From Oscillospiraceae bacterium (lineage in GTDB: Bacteria > Bacillota > Clostridia > Oscillospirales > Ruminococcaceae): DNA of 64,000 bases. The stretch is from NCBI GenBank assembly GCA_009776305.1, contig WRLY01000001.1, forward strand, positions 310,001 through 374,000, written 5' to 3'. Of the stretch, positions 1-9,911 are shown one piece after another. The position numbers and the translations under genes were made by a program. Numbering within the stretch: position 1 is the first letter of the stretch; the number at the start of each line of letters is the position of its first letter. Under the pieces are notes generated by a model. The model made no database searches. It worked only from the letters and a program-made list of their open reading frames with translations, and was not told where the DNA came from.

Positions 1-560
1 TCAATGTAGAAAAGGCGCGAATTGATAAAGTTTACGGCAACGACAAACTTTTGCCCGTGGTAAAAGCGCTCGGTACGGGCTTGGGCGAAGATTTTGATTT
101 ATCAAAATTACGTTACGGCAGGGTAGTTATCATGGCGGACGCCGACGTTGACGGCTCGCATATCAGAACATTGTTGCTGACCTTTTTCTTCAGATTTATG
201 CGTCCGTTAATCGAATACGGGCATATTTATATCGCCCAGCCGCCGCTTTACAAGGTTTATCGCGGCAAGCAGGTGCGTTACGCCTTTACGGACGATGAAC
301 GGGACGCTTTCACGCGGGAATTGGCAGGCGAGAGCGGTTCAAAGGTTGATATTCAGCGTTACAAGGGTCTTGGGGAAATGAACCCCGACCAACTTTGGGA
401 AACTACAATGGACCCCTCAACCCGCACTATGGTCAAGGTTGAAATGGAGGACGCGGCAAACGCCGACGAAATTTTCTCGATTCTTATGGGGGACAAGGTA
501 GAACCGCGCAGGGTTTTTATTGAGAAAAACGCGAGGTATGTTACCAATTTAGACGTGTAA
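1..560 (+). CDS. gyrB: DNA gyrase subunit B, C-terminal part (5' end outside window)
   Basis: Frame open from base 3 ([14 protein letters not shown]...); TOPRIM motif [17 protein letters not shown] and IAQPPLYKV typical of GyrB. Confidence 0.97.
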   Translation, partial: NVEKARIDKVYGNDKLLPVVKALGTGLGEDFDLSKLRYGRVVIMADADVDGSHIRTLLLTFFFRFMRPLIEYGHIYIAQPPLYKVYRGKQVRYAFTDDERDAFTRELAGESGSKVDIQRYKGLGEMNPDQLWETTMDPSTRTMVKVEMEDAANADEIFSILMGDKVEPRRVFIEKNARYVTNLDV

Positions 561-586
561 GGGTTTTTAAGTTGAAAGGATTGCAG

Positions 587-736
587 ATGTCAGAACAATT
601 GCTGATTTATGAAACAGTAAAACGCTTTTTGCCCGATGATGTTGCAACTCCCGAAGATTTAGCAGATATAGTTGCGGCACAAAACGAATATCTTCGCGGT
701 GAAACAATTAACCATAACGCTATTGATTGGAACTAA
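587..736 (+). CDS. short hypothetical protein (49 aa: MSEQLLIYETVKRFLPDDVATPEDLADIVAAQNEYLRGETINHNAIDWN)
   Basis: ATG at 587, in-frame TAA at 736; fills the gap between gyrB and the next ORF; below the length cut-off of the ORF track. Confidence 0.45.
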   Translation: MSEQLLIYETVKRFLPDDVATPEDLADIVAAQNEYLRGETINHNAIDWN

Positions 737-743
737 AAATTAA

Positions 744-1346
744 ATGACGCAAATAAACTATAACAACACTATCCCCGAAATAAAACGCGCCTACTCGCTT
801 TTTCGGCGTAAATACGCCCTACCGCGAATGATTCCGCTTACAATCGCCTTTTTAATTGTGCTTGTCTTCGGGGTTGATTTTGTTTTCAGAAACTCGTCAA
901 GCTTTACCGGCTATATCCTAATCGCCCTCGCCGTGGGAATGGGCGTTTCACTTTGGACTCGCCCGATTATGGCGCAAAAAAAGCTTGTTGACACCGTTTC
1001 GGAACTTAATGATGAGCGGTACACAGCGCGGTTTTTTGATGACAGAATTGAAATTGACACAGAGATTATCCCCGACGACGGTGCTCTGACCGAAATCGTT
1101 GCAATTACAAAATACGGCGTTGACACGGTGGAAAATCCCGAAGTTTTAGAACAAGCTGAAAAACAAATCATTCAGCCGGAAACCTCGACAATCGGAATTA
1201 CTTCAGAGGAGCTTTTTTCGGTTGAAGATGGTGAAATTTTCTGCCTTTTTGTCAACAGAGCGCTGATTTATATTTTCCCCAAACGTTGCCTTACGGATGA
1301 ACAGGCGGCGGAAATCAGGGATTATTTTAAGAATAAGGCGATTTAA
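744..1346 (+). CDS. YcxB-like membrane protein (two N-terminal TM helices plus C-terminal domain)
   Basis: Hydrophobic segments LTIAFLIVLVFGVDFVF and YILIALAVGMGVSLW followed by YcxB-like C-terminus. Confidence 0.6.
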   Translation: MTQINYNNTIPEIKRAYSLFRRKYALPRMIPLTIAFLIVLVFGVDFVFRNSSSFTGYILIALAVGMGVSLWTRPIMAQKKLVDTVSELNDERYTARFFDDRIEIDTEIIPDDGALTEIVAITKYGVDTVENPEVLEQAEKQIIQPETSTIGITSEELFSVEDGEIFCLFVNRALIYIFPKRCLTDEQAAEIRDYFKNKAI

Positions 1347-1384
1347 TTATATTCTTCAAAATAAAAAATTAAGGAAACAATTAA

Positions 1385-3940
1385 ATGGACATCAGATTAA
1401 TGCACCCCAATGAAAAAATCAAATTAATAGACATAGAAAAGGAAATGCGGCGCTCGTTCATGGATTATTCCATGTCGGTCATTGTGGCGCGGGCTTTGCC
1501 CGACGTGCGTGACGGCTTAAAGCCTGTTCACAGGCGGATTTTGTACACCCAGCATAAAAAAGGGCTGACCCATGACAAGCCCTATCATAAATGTGCAAGT
1601 ACAGTCGGTGCGGTTTTGGCTGAACATCACCCCCACGGCGACCAGGCAGTTTATGACACACTCGTAAGAATGGCGCAGGATTTTTCTCTGCGTTATCCGC
1701 TGATTGACGGGCACGGAAACTTCGGCTCAATCGACGGCGACGCGCCCGCGGCTTACAGATATACCGAGGCGCGTTTAGCGCGGATTTCGGAAGAAATGTT
1801 GCGCGACATAAATAAAGATACGGTAGACTTTGTGCCGAACTATGACGACAGTATTACCGAACCGTCAGTTCTGCCGTCACGTTTTCCGAATTTACTGCTG
1901 AACGGCTCTACAGGGATTGCAGTAGGTATGGCTACTAACATACCGCCGCATAATCTTAATGAAGTCGCCGAAGCCATTCAAATTTTGATTGAAAATCCGG
2001 ACGCAAGCCTCGAAACCCTCATGACGGCTATCAAAGGACCTGACTTCCCGACGGGTGGGATTATCATGGGTCATTCGGGTATACGCTCGGCTTATTATAC
2101 CGGCAGAGGGAAAATCACCCTGCGCGGTCGCGCGGAAATCGTTGAAAAAGATAAAGGCGAGCGCATTGTCATCAACGAAATACCTTATATGGTCAATAAA
2201 TCCCGCCTGCTTGAAAATATAGGAAACTTAATGCGGGATAAGCGAATTGAGGGCATTTCCGCCCTGCGGGACGAATCCGACCGCAACGGCATGAAAATTG
2301 TAATCGAACTCACCAGAGGCGCCAACGCAAACGTGGTTTTAAATAAGCTTTATACGTTCACCCAACTTCAGGATACCGTGGGAGTTATTATGCTTGCGCT
2401 GGTGGACGGCGTACCCAAAATTCTGACGTTAAAGCAGATTCTTGAACATTATTTGGCATTTCAGGAAGACGTTGTTTCCCGCAGAACTAAATTTGACTTG
2501 AATAAAGCAAATGCACGCGCCCATATTCTTGAAGGGCTTTTAATCGTTGTTGATAACACCGATGAAGTAATTTCCATTATTCGTTCTTCGGACGACCCGC
2601 CCCACGCTAAATCCCGTTTGATTGAAAGATTCGGAATTACCGAAATACAAGCCGAAGCAATTGCTCAAATGCGGATTATTCAGCTTACAAAGCTCGGACG
2701 CATAGACATTGAGCAAGAAATTGCAGAATTAAATATTAAAATAGAGGAGCTGTCGGCTATACTCGCCGACAGAAATAAAATCCTCGGAATCGTTTCGGAA
2801 GAACTCAGCGCCATTACTAGACGTTACGGTGACAAACGTCGTACCGATATTGAGGCAGTCAGCGGAGAGGTTGACATCGAGGATTTAATTCCTGTGGAAG
2901 AATGTGTCTTAACCTATACCAATAAGGGTTATATCAAGCGTCAACTCACCGAAGTTTACAACCTGCAAAAACGGGGTGGTAAAGGTGTTTCGGGCATGAA
3001 ACAAAGGGAAGAGGATTTTGTGGAGGACATATTCATAGCTTCTACCCATGATAATATTTTGTTTGTCACCAACTTCGGAAATATGTATAAATTGAAATGC
3101 TACGAAATTCCCGAGGGCTCAAAACAGAGCAGGGGAACGAATATTGTAAATCTGCTGACCCTTTCGGAGGGCGAGCGGGTAGCCGGTATGATGAAGACTT
3201 CCGACTTTGCCGAAAATAAATATTTCGTCTGTGTGACAAGACAGGGCTTGATTAAAAGAACGGCTTTGAGCAATTATAAGAATGTGCGGAAAAACGGACT
3301 TCGCGCAATTTCCCTAAATGACGGGGACGAAATCGCGGCGGCGCATTTAACCGAGGGCGACAGCTCGGTACTGATTGCCACAGCACACGGATTTGCCATT
3401 CATTTTGACGAAACACTGTCAAGGGAAATGGGCAGAACAGCGCGGGGGGTTCGCTCAATCAGACTTCGGGAGGGCGATTATGTTGTAGGCGCGGCAAAGG
3501 TCTATGATGAAAATTGTACAATTCTGACCGTGACAGAGCGAGGAATGGGCAGACGAGCAGAGATTTCCTCCTACCGAAAGCAAAACCGCGGCGGCAAGGG
3601 TCTGTTGAACTACCGCGTTACTCCCGAAAGAGGCGATGTTTGCGGAATTAAGTCACTGCATGAAGACGATGACGTAATTTTAATCAATGACGATGGCATA
3701 ATTATCAGAATCCGCGCCAACGACCTACGGGTCATGGGCAGATACGCAGGGGGGGTTCGGGTAATGAAGTTAAGCGAAAACAGCCGCGTAGTTACTTTCA
3801 CCCGAACCGAGCATGACGAGGGCGAAGATTTTGAAGAGTTAGATTCGGCTGAAATTGACGCTGATGAGGCAGAGGCGGCGGCTTTAGAGGCGGCGGAGGT
3901 TGCCGAGGGTGATGAGGTTGATGACGAAGAAGAGGAATAA
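1385..3940 (+). CDS. gyrA: DNA gyrase subunit A
   Basis: [29 protein letters not shown]...YRYTEAR, GyrA box QKRGGKG; acidic C-terminal tail. Confidence 0.97.
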   Translation: MDIRLMHPNEKIKLIDIEKEMRRSFMDYSMSVIVARALPDVRDGLKPVHRRILYTQHKKGLTHDKPYHKCASTVGAVLAEHHPHGDQAVYDTLVRMAQDFSLRYPLIDGHGNFGSIDGDAPAAYRYTEARLARISEEMLRDINKDTVDFVPNYDDSITEPSVLPSRFPNLLLNGSTGIAVGMATNIPPHNLNEVAEAIQILIENPDASLETLMTAIKGPDFPTGGIIMGHSGIRSAYYTGRGKITLRGRAEIVEKDKGERIVINEIPYMVNKSRLLENIGNLMRDKRIEGISALRDESDRNGMKIVIELTRGANANVVLNKLYTFTQLQDTVGVIMLALVDGVPKILTLKQILEHYLAFQEDVVSRRTKFDLNKANARAHILEGLLIVVDNTDEVISIIRSSDDPPHAKSRLIERFGITEIQAEAIAQMRIIQLTKLGRIDIEQEIAELNIKIEELSAILADRNKILGIVSEELSAITRRYGDKRRTDIEAVSGEVDIEDLIPVEECVLTYTNKGYIKRQLTEVYNLQKRGGKGVSGMKQREEDFVEDIFIASTHDNILFVTNFGNMYKLKCYEIPEGSKQSRGTNIVNLLTLSEGERVAGMMKTSDFAENKYFVCVTRQGLIKRTALSNYKNVRKNGLRAISLNDGDEIAAAHLTEGDSSVLIATAHGFAIHFDETLSREMGRTARGVRSIRLREGDYVVGAAKVYDENCTILTVTERGMGRRAEISSYRKQNRGGKGLLNYRVTPERGDVCGIKSLHEDDDVILINDDGIIIRIRANDLRVMGRYAGGVRVMKLSENSRVVTFTRTEHDEGEDFEELDSAEIDADEAEAAALEAAEVAEGDEVDDEEEE

Positions 3941-3951
3941 TAAAAAAAGCA

Positions 3952-3970
3952 GGGCGCGTTAATCGCGCCC
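3952..3970 (+). terminator. hairpin downstream of gyrA
   Basis: GGGCGCG TTAAT CGCGCCC followed by AT-rich tail. Confidence 0.6.
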
Positions 3971-4026
3971 TATATATTGTAAATATTTTATAATCTAACT
4001 CAATATATCGTATAGGAGGGCTTGCT

Positions 4027-5880
4027 ACGAACTACGACATCATAATCATCGGCGCCGGTCATGCCGGCTGTGAAGCCGCGCTTGCCGCGGCTCGGCTCGG
4101 AATGAAAACAGCCGTTTTTTGCCTTTCGCTTGATACAATCGCGAATTTGCCCTGCAACCCCAGTATCGGCGGCTCGGCAAAAGGGCAACTCGTTTCTGAA
4201 ATTGACGCGCTCGGCGGCGAAATGGGCAGGGCGGCGGACGCTTGTCTTATTCAGTCGCGGACATTAAATCAAGGCAAGGGCGCGGCGGTTCAGGCGCTGA
4301 GAGCGCAGTGCGACAAAATGGCGTACCACATTTATATGAAACAAGCTCTCGAATCGCAGAAGAACCTTGACATAAAACAAGACGAGGTTCTTGAAATAAT
4401 CATTGAGGAAAACATTGTCAAAGGGGTAAAAACCCGCCTTGGCTTTTTTTATGAAACAAGGGCGGCAGTGATTGCTTCGGGAACTTATCTCGACGCGAAA
4501 ATTCACGTAGGGGACGCTTTTTTTTCAAGCGGGGCGGACGGAGTTCTGCCGGCTTTCGCTTTGGGGAAATCACTGACGGCGGCAGGGGTTAAGTTGCGCC
4601 GTTTCAAAACAGGAACTCCAGCGAGAATCAACCGCCGTTCAATAGATTTTTCAAAAATGCAAGAGCAAGGCGGCGACAAAATTATAACGCCTTTTTCCTT
4701 TGATTGCGGGATAGAATTACAAAATAAAGTACTCTGCCACATTACCTATACAAACCCTAAAACCCATTCCCTCATTTTAGATAATTTGCACCGCTCGCCT
4801 ATGTACGGCGGAAAAATACACGGGCGCGGTCCGCGAAATTGCCCCAGCATTGAGGACAAAATCGTGCGTTTCGCCGATAAAGAAAGGCATCAGATTTTTG
4901 TCGAGCCTATGGGGCTTAACACCGACGAATTTTATTTGCAGGGCTTGTCGTCGTCGCTCCCCGCAGAGATTCAGGAAAAATTAATCCATACAATAAATGG
5001 ACTTGAAAACGCCGAAATCATGCGCCACGGTTACGCTATAGAATACGACTGCTGCGACCCGCTCTGCCTTTTCGCGACGTTAGAATTTAAGGGAATCAGC
5101 GGGCTTTTTTCAGCGGGACAGTTTAATTCAACCTCGGGTTATGAAGAGGCAGCGGCGCAGGGGCTTGTCGCCGGGATTAACGCCGCACGTAAAGTAGAGG
5201 GGAAACAGCAATTGATTCTCCCGCGTTCGTCTTCTTACATTGGAACGCTCATTGACGATTTGGCGACAAAAGGCTGTAACGAGCCCTATAGAATGATGAC
5301 CTCGCGCTCCGAGTACCGATTAATTCTGCGGCAGGATAACGCGCCCGAAAGATTGGCAGAGCAGGGTTTTGAAACGGGGCTTTTAAGTAAAGAGCGTTAT
5401 GAATTTTTCCTTGAAACCAAAGCTAAAATACAAAACGAAATTAAACGTCTGAGGAAAACCACAGCAAAGCCAACAGAGGAGTTAAACAAAATCCTCGCCG
5501 AAAAGCAAACAGCGCCCATTATTACCGGGGCGAAATTATTTGAGCTACTGAAACGCCCGCAAATCAGCTACGACGATTTGCTGAAAGCGGGGCTGGGCGA
5601 TGAAGAATTGCCGCCAAAACTTCAATCAAAGATTCAAATTGAGGTTAAGTATGAGGGGTATATCAAACTTCAAAACGAGCAGGTCAAGAAAACCGCCGGA
5701 CTTGAAGACAAAAAACTTCCTGCCGACTTAGATTATAAAACCATAAAAGGTCTAAGCTTTGAGGCGGCTGATAAGCTAAGTCTGCACAAGCCTCTCAACA
5801 TCGGACAGGCAGGCAGAATTTCCGGAGTTAATCCCGCAGATATTGCAGTACTGTTGGTTTGGCTGACGGCTAACAAATGA
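4027..5880 (+). CDS. mnmG: tRNA uridine-5-carboxymethylaminomethyl modification enzyme MnmG (GidA); start appears to be ACG at 4027
   Basis: xNYDIIIIGAGHAGCEAALAAARLGMKT N-terminus is encoded upstream of the first ATG (4102); PCNPSIGGSAKGQL; RMMTSRSEYRL; SD AGGAGG at 4014-4019. Confidence 0.95.
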   Translation, partial: TNYDIIIIGAGHAGCEAALAAARLGMKTAVFCLSLDTIANLPCNPSIGGSAKGQLVSEIDALGGEMGRAADACLIQSRTLNQGKGAAVQALRAQCDKMAYHIYMKQALESQKNLDIKQDEVLEIIIEENIVKGVKTRLGFFYETRAAVIASGTYLDAKIHVGDAFFSSGADGVLPAFALGKSLTAAGVKLRRFKTGTPARINRRSIDFSKMQEQGGDKIITPFSFDCGIELQNKVLCHITYTNPKTHSLILDNLHRSPMYGGKIHGRGPRNCPSIEDKIVRFADKERHQIFVEPMGLNTDEFYLQGLSSSLPAEIQEKLIHTINGLENAEIMRHGYAIEYDCCDPLCLFATLEFKGISGLFSAGQFNSTSGYEEAAAQGLVAGINAARKVEGKQQLILPRSSSYIGTLIDDLATKGCNEPYRMMTSRSEYRLILRQDNAPERLAEQGFETGLLSKERYEFFLETKAKIQNEIKRLRKTTAKPTEELNKILAEKQTAPIITGAKLFELLKRPQISYDDLLKAGLGDEELPPKLQSKIQIEVKYEGYIKLQNEQVKKTAGLEDKKLPADLDYKTIKGLSFEAADKLSLHKPLNIGQAGRISGVNPADIAVLLVWLTANK

Positions 5881-5929
5881 TTGGTCAAGCTCCAATCACT
5901 TATTAGTATAATATACTTCAGGAGATTTT

Positions 5930-6604
5930 ATGATAAATTTCACAAATGAACAGGAAATCCTACTGGAAAAAATAACCGATTTCATGCTCGATTATAATCA
6001 AAAGGTTAATCTTACCGCCATAAAAGAGCCCGCCCAAGTCCGTGAAAAACATTTCATCGACAGCGCCTTTCCGTTGGATTTGATAAATGTTCCATGTGGA
6101 ACAAAAATCATAGACGTGGGAACAGGCGCGGGTTTTCCCGGTGTTGTTTGGAAGATTTTCCGCCCCGACCTTGACATCACCTTGCTTGACAGTCTGCGGA
6201 AGAGGGTCGATTATTTGAAACTGTTGCGGGAATATCTAAGCTTGAGCTTTGAAACCATTCACGGTCGCAGTGAGGAGCTTTCTATAAACCCTACTTTCAG
6301 GGAAAAATACGATGTTGCCGTTTCCCGCGCCGTTGCGAAACTTCCCGCGCTTTGTGAATTTTGCCTGCCTTTTGTAAAAGTAGGCGGTTTGATGTTAGCC
6401 ATGAAAGGCAAAAGCCATTCCCAAGACTCGGATGATGAAAACGCCTCCACTGCCCTTGAACTTCTCGGCGGAGAAACAGAGGAAATCAAAAGCTACAAAC
6501 TACCGTCCGGAGACCAAAGAACCCTGATTGTAATTAGGAAGACAAAGTCAACACCTGTAAAGTTTCCAAGACAGCGGATTAATATAGGGAAGAATCCGTT
6601 GTAA
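5930..6604 (+). CDS. rsmG: 16S rRNA (guanine(527)-N7)-methyltransferase RsmG
   Basis: YNQKVNLTAI, DSAFPLD, DVGTGAGFPGV motifs; follows mnmG. Confidence 0.95.
   Translation: MINFTNEQEILLEKITDFMLDYNQKVNLTAIKEPAQVREKHFIDSAFPLDLINVPCGTKIIDVGTGAGFPGVVWKIFRPDLDITLLDSLRKRVDYLKLLREYLSLSFETIHGRSEELSINPTFREKYDVAVSRAVAKLPALCEFCLPFVKVGGLMLAMKGKSHSQDSDDENASTALELLGGETEEIKSYKLPSGDQRTLIVIRKTKSTPVKFPRQRINIGKNPL
6088..6103 (+). promoter_or_regulatory. parS-like ParB/Noc binding site inside rsmG
   Basis: TGTTCCATGTGGAACA, near-palindrome resembling TGTTNCACGTGNAACA. Confidence 0.7.
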
Positions 6605-6727
6605 GGTAAAAGCCTCGCGAAAAATAATATCGCATTTTTCGTCACCGTTCTCCTTTCTTCTGTTTCGTTTTTGCTTTTTTCTATCGAACCTTTTACTCTA
6701 TTGGAGTTATATAAGCTTTTATAAAAC

Positions 6728-6772
6728 AACAAGCCGATATTTTCTTATGGAAATAAGGGCTTGTTTTTGTTA
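6728..6772 (+). terminator. intrinsic terminator downstream of rsmG
   Basis: AACAAGCC ... GGCTTGTT followed by TTTGTT. Confidence 0.6.
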
Positions 6773-6887
6773 TGATTATATTTAGAGATATAGGCAGGAC
6801 AAATGCCTCTAAAGAACAGATGTTTTAAAATCCGCTTATTTAAAGACGGCGGCGTTGTTAAAAGCCGCCGCGAAAGGAAATACAAAT

Positions 6888-7703
6888 ATGACAATTAAAC
6901 CTATTTTTCAAAAGCCCCCGTCAATTGAAAACCCCGTGAACCGTGTGGTTGAAATTCCAATCGCCTCCATTAAACCCAACCCGTCACAGCCGAGAGTGGT
7001 TTTCGATGATTATGAACTTTCACAGCTTGCCGTGAGCATACGCCAAAACGGTATGCTCCAACCTGTTACGCTCCGCAGAACCGACGGTGCGGGTTATGAA
7101 TTAGTTTCGGGCGAAAGACGGCTTCGTGCCGCCAAGCTCATAAATATGGAACACATTCCCTGTATCATAATCGACACCGATAACGAAAATTCAGCTATTT
7201 TCGCTATACTGGAAAACATCCAACGTTCCGACCTCAATTATATTGAAGAAGCGCTTGCAATCAAAAGCCTGATTGACCACTACGGAATAACCCAAGAGGA
7301 TTGCGCCGCTCGTCTCGGTATCGCCCAATCCACAGTCGCAAATAAACTTAGGCTTCTGCGCCTCACCGACGAGGAAAAATCCTTAGCGTTGCGGTTCAGA
7401 TTAAACGAAAGACAGGCAAGAGCGCTCCTGAAACTTCCTCCCGAAAAACGGCTTGCCGCGATTGAGAAAATAGGTTCGTTACAACTTAATACTTCTCAGA
7501 CCGATAAGTTCATCTGTGACATGCTCGGGGAAAAGCCGCTCGAAAGAAAAAAGCATGTATGGGCGTTTAAGCATGTAGGACTTTATATTAACACCTTTAA
7601 TAAAACCATTGAATCTATGAAAAATGCGGGCATTGAATGTGTAGCCACCCGCAACAGAACCGACGACTTCATGGAATATATTGTCAAAATCCCCCTAAAA
7701 TAA
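6888..7703 (+). CDS. noc: ParB/Noc-like DNA-binding protein (first paralogue); start likely ATG 6888
   Basis: NPSQPR, SGERRLRAAKL, ENIQRSDLNYIEEA, HTH QEDCAARLGIAQSTVANKLRLLRL; position between rsmG and soj. Confidence 0.85.
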   Translation: MTIKPIFQKPPSIENPVNRVVEIPIASIKPNPSQPRVVFDDYELSQLAVSIRQNGMLQPVTLRRTDGAGYELVSGERRLRAAKLINMEHIPCIIIDTDNENSAIFAILENIQRSDLNYIEEALAIKSLIDHYGITQEDCAARLGIAQSTVANKLRLLRLTDEEKSLALRFRLNERQARALLKLPPEKRLAAIEKIGSLQLNTSQTDKFICDMLGEKPLERKKHVWAFKHVGLYINTFNKTIESMKNAGIECVATRNRTDDFMEYIVKIPLK

Positions 7704-7722
7704 TCTTTTTTGTTTTTATTCC

Positions 7723-7749
7723 CCGCCCTTTTAAGGGCGGTATTTTTTT
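7723..7749 (+). terminator. intrinsic terminator downstream of noc
   Basis: CCGCCCTT TT AAGGGCGG TATTTTTTT. Confidence 0.8.
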
Positions 7750-7884
7750 AAAAGGGGCGTTGTCCACAAAATCCCGTTTCGTTTATTTGCTTTTACAAGG
7801 TTTAGCCGTCGGTTACATTTTGCCCGCGCAAATTAACAACCTCCCGACTGAAACAGAAAAGAGCACTCACTACATCTTGTACCA

Positions 7885-7900
7885 TGTTCCATGTAGAACA
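7885..7900 (+). promoter_or_regulatory. parS-like site
   Basis: TGTTCCATGTAGAACA. Confidence 0.6.
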
Positions 7901-7943
7901 CAAGCGTCAACATATTGACAAATAAGTCGCGCCAAACACATTA

Positions 7944-7959
7944 TGTTCCACGAGGAACA
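7944..7959 (+). promoter_or_regulatory. parS-like site
   Basis: TGTTCCACGAGGAACA. Confidence 0.7.
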
Positions 7960-8169
7960 TTTAGCTGTTTAATATTATATCCTCAAAATCTACTTCCTGC
8001 CTGTAAATGATTGTTATTTTTTCTTATTTTCGTTAATTTTTACACTTCCATTTTTCCTCTCTCTATGGTATAATTCTATATAGGGCGTCAAAAAACAAAC
8101 GGCGCAAATGGCCAGTCAAGCTTTTAAAAATTGACTATACAAAAAACAATTAAACATAGGAGCATTATT

Positions 8170-8934
8170 TTGGGTACAATAATAGCAATTGTTAATCAAA
8201 AGGGCGGAGTCGCCAAAACCACAACGGCAATCAATCTTTCGGCATCTCTCGGAAAACTCGGGAAAAAAGTTTTATTGGTAGACCTTGACCCGCAGGGAAA
8301 TGCCACCACAGGCTACGGAGTTTCAAAGCGGGCTTTAGAGCATACAACCTACGAGGTTTTAATGGGTGAGGTTCGTCCGATAGAGGCTGTCGTTTCAACC
8401 GATTTTAAAAATGTTGACATTATCCCCGCTACTCAGCTTTTGGCGGAGGCAGAGGTTCGGCTCTTGCAATTCGAGAATAAAACCTTACAGCTCCGTAAGG
8501 CTTTGGTGCAGATTAAAGACAGCTACGACATCGTTATCGTTGACTGTCTGCCGTCTCTCGGGGTGCTTGCCCTTAACGGAATTTCAGCCTGTGACAGCAT
8601 AGTAATACCCATGCAGTGCGAACCATACAGCCTTGAGGGCGTGGCAGAACTTTTCACTACCGTCAAGCGGGTAAAAAGTTCTTCCAACCGCCATGTTAAA
8701 GTTTTAGGAATCATCTTCACCATGTTGGACAAGCGTCTTATGGTCAATCGGGATGTAATGAATAATATCCGCGAGAAATTTCCCGAGGACATCATTTTCA
8801 AAACCGAAATCCCCCGCAACGTCCGCATAGCCGAAGCACCAAGCCACGGAGAACCTATTATTTATTACGACAGCTCTTCAAAAGGCGCGGCGGCTTATTT
8901 AAGGTTGGCTAAAGAGGTTTTGGAGAAGATTTAA
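8170..8934 (+). CDS. parA: ParA/Soj chromosome-partitioning ATPase; TTG start at 8170
   Basis: IIAIVNQKGGVAKTTTAINLSASL deviant Walker A; SD AGGAG (8158-8162) precedes TTG by 7 nt. Confidence 0.95.
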   Translation: MGTIIAIVNQKGGVAKTTTAINLSASLGKLGKKVLLVDLDPQGNATTGYGVSKRALEHTTYEVLMGEVRPIEAVVSTDFKNVDIIPATQLLAEAEVRLLQFENKTLQLRKALVQIKDSYDIVIVDCLPSLGVLALNGISACDSIVIPMQCEPYSLEGVAELFTTVKRVKSSSNRHVKVLGIIFTMLDKRLMVNRDVMNNIREKFPEDIIFKTEIPRNVRIAEAPSHGEPIIYYDSSSKGAAAYLRLAKEVLEKI

Positions 8935-8998
8935 TTTTATCCATGGCATAAAATTTGCGGGCAACGCCCCATAAATATTAACGAAAGGCAAAAATATT

Positions 8999-9862
8999 AT
9001 GGCTAAAAAATCCGGTCTCGGAAACGTTTTGGACAGCATTTTCGACGACAATTTCTTATCCGGCGACGACGCCGTGGGGAAGAATATATCAACCTTAAAA
9101 ATCAATGAAATCGAACCCAACCGAAATCAGCCGAGAAAGCATTTTGATAACGAAAAATTAGCGACTCTTGCCGATTCTATTTCGGTACATGGAATTATTC
9201 AGCCGATTACCGTGCGACCCTACGAGGGAAGTTATCAAATAGTAGCGGGCGAACGGCGTTGGCGCGCCGCAAGAATGGCGGGACTTTCAGAAGTTCCCGT
9301 GCTTATTACTGAACTGACCGATTCCGAAACCATGCAAATCGCCCTCATTGAAAATTTACAGCGCGAAGACCTGAACCCCCTTGAAGAAGCTAACGGTTAC
9401 AGCGAACTTATAGAAAAATTCGATATGAAACAGGAAGATGTTGCTAAAAAAGTCGGCAAGGCGCGTTCCTCCGTCGCAAACTCTCTGCGTTTGCTTTCAC
9501 TCCCCGATGAAATAAAGGAGCAGGTTAAAAACGGCGATATTTCAAAAGGGCACTGCAAAGTTCTGCTCGGCTTGACTGATATTTCAGAGATGATTAACTT
9601 GGCGCAAAAAACCATAGCCGGAGGACTGTCTGTTCACGCCCTTGAAAAACTAATGAAAAGCGAAGCCTCAGCTCTCTCAACTAAGCAAGAACCCCGCTAT
9701 AAGAAAAATCCTCTCTACTCCGAGGCTGAAATTTCTCTCCAAAATTCAATCGGTAAAACCGTCCGCATAAACGAAGGGCGTAATAATAAGGTTACAATTG
9801 AAATTGACGTTTTTTCGGAAGATGAGGTTATGGAGGTTGTCAGACGGTTAGCGGGAGAATAA
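8999..9862 (+). CDS. parB: ParB/Spo0J chromosome-partitioning protein
   Basis: NRNQPRKHFD, VAGERRWRAAR, ENLQREDLNPLEEA, HTH QEDVAKKVGKARSSVANSLRLL. Confidence 0.95.
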   Translation: MAKKSGLGNVLDSIFDDNFLSGDDAVGKNISTLKINEIEPNRNQPRKHFDNEKLATLADSISVHGIIQPITVRPYEGSYQIVAGERRWRAARMAGLSEVPVLITELTDSETMQIALIENLQREDLNPLEEANGYSELIEKFDMKQEDVAKKVGKARSSVANSLRLLSLPDEIKEQVKNGDISKGHCKVLLGLTDISEMINLAQKTIAGGLSVHALEKLMKSEASALSTKQEPRYKKNPLYSEAEISLQNSIGKTVRINEGRNNKVTIEIDVFSEDEVMEVVRRLAGE

Positions 9863-9911
9863 ATTTTCTAATCTTTCATTTTAATAAAAAATTATAAAAA
9901 AGGATGTTAAT

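Noticed and set aside
7637-7918. 93-aa plus-strand ORF overlapping noc end and the parS sites
   Set aside because: Overlaps noc in another frame, runs through its terminator and the two parS-like sites; no recognizable protein features.
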